A stretch of DNA of 64,000 nucleotides from Rheinheimera hassiensis (GTDB lineage: Bacteria; Pseudomonadota; Gammaproteobacteria; Enterobacterales; Alteromonadaceae). A model generated the notes under the pieces. That model was not told the origin of the DNA, did not search any database, and was given only the letters and a program-made list of their open reading frames with translations. The DNA is taken from NCBI RefSeq assembly GCF_022436675.1, contig NZ_JAKUJZ010000001.1, positions 558,001-622,000 on the forward strand, given 5' to 3'. Position numbers and translations under genes: made by a program. Positions 63,774-64,000 of this stretch are shown here, in pieces; within the stretch, counting starts at the first letter, position 1; each line of letters starts with the position of its first letter.

Positions 63774-64000
63774 TTATGCCATTAACTCTGCCGCTATGCG
63801 GTAACTGGTTTGCCGCGCTTGCGGGTCGTGCATCATGCTGGTTAGCATCAGCTCGTCGGGGTTATGTTTGGCGATAAAATCCTTAATGCCTTGCTGCACC
63901 GCAGCGGCATCGCCGACAACAGAGCAGGCTAATGCTGTCTGTACATAGGCTTTTTCATGCGGCTGCCAAATAGTGTCCATGCTATCCACCGGCGCCGGCA
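63774..64000 (-). CDS. Luciferase-like flavin monooxygenase, C-terminal end (start beyond window)
   Basis: 75 codons are visible, open to the right edge (…PAPVDSMDTIW). The ending DFIAKHNPDELMLTSMMHDP followed by SYRIAAELMA is typical of the C-terminus of LLM-class flavin-dependent oxidoreductases of the YhbW type. Convergent with hslO. Only the final helices are present, so the class rests on these motifs. Confidence 0.75.
   Translation of the reverse strand, partial: PAPVDSMDTIWQPHEKAYVQTALACSVVGDAAAVQQGIKDFIAKHNPDELMLTSMMHDPQARQTSYRIAAELMA

Noticed and set aside
1..64000. tRNA, rRNA, CRISPR arrays and insertion sequences
   Set aside because: All gaps were read; no cloverleaf, repeat-spacer pattern, or transposase-like protein was recognised.

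Overview
The window reads as a single chromosomal stretch of a chitin-degrading gammaproteobacterium of the Alteromonadales/Rheinheimera-Alishewanella type. I base this on gene order and protein character and could not check it by search. Pointers are an E. coli/Shewanella-like order (fkpA-slyX-yheV-yheS; pckA-cysQ-nudE-yrfG; hslR-hslO), a complete type II secretion operon between yrfG and hslR, a large TonB-dependent receptor, GGDEF and chemotaxis proteins, and exported chitinases with an AA10 LPMO.

Layout. 1-4.9 kb: chitinolytic cluster of two GH18 chitinases (the first cut by the window edge) and a chitin-active LPMO, with highly structured DNA in both gaps. 4.9-7.4 kb: exported serine hydrolase and membrane AraC-type regulator. 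7.4-11.8 kb: accessory island with a four-gene cassette that I read as an orphan Tse2-like toxin with a Tsi2-like immunity protein and two further related small acidic proteins, followed by a 965-aa SEFIR-NTPase-TPR protein. A decayed small gene lies between this island and argA. 12.4-22.5 kb: housekeeping genes (argA, a GlpD-like oxidoreductase, proB, OmpA-like lipoprotein, fkpA, WD40 lipoprotein, slyX, yheV, yheS). 22.5-34.4 kb: a mixed block lying between yheS and yheTU. It holds a methyltransferase/FAD-oxidase pair with a divergent XRE regulator, fdxA, a COG2509 flavoprotein, a PAS-GAF-GGDEF protein, an OLD-family ATPase/TOPRIM nuclease with an HNH protein (probable defence), and a GMC oxidoreductase with a Tat-signal partner. 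34.4-41.3 kb: yheT-yheU, an exported ParB/Srx-like and inorganic pyrophosphatase fusion divergent from a TonB receptor, and a CorC-like membrane protein. 41.4-46.8 kb: PspA/YqiJ/flotillin membrane-stress operon and a chemoreceptor. 47-51 kb: pckA, cysQ, nudE, yrfG. 51-62.3 kb: gspC-N on the minus strand. 62.5-64 kb: hslR, hslO and the 3' end of a luciferase-like flavin monooxygenase.

How it fits together: the chitinases and LPMO carry signal peptides and chitin-binding modules, and the type II system in the same window is the expected route for their secretion. The most notable items are the Tse2/Tsi2-like cassette without any visible type VI secretion genes, the ParB/Srx-pyrophosphatase fusion, the OLD+HNH pair, and a three-copy structured intergenic repeat. 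In that repeat the inner stem shows compensatory changes, and each copy is wrapped in its own unrelated inverted arms. No tRNA, rRNA, CRISPR array or intact insertion sequence was recognised.
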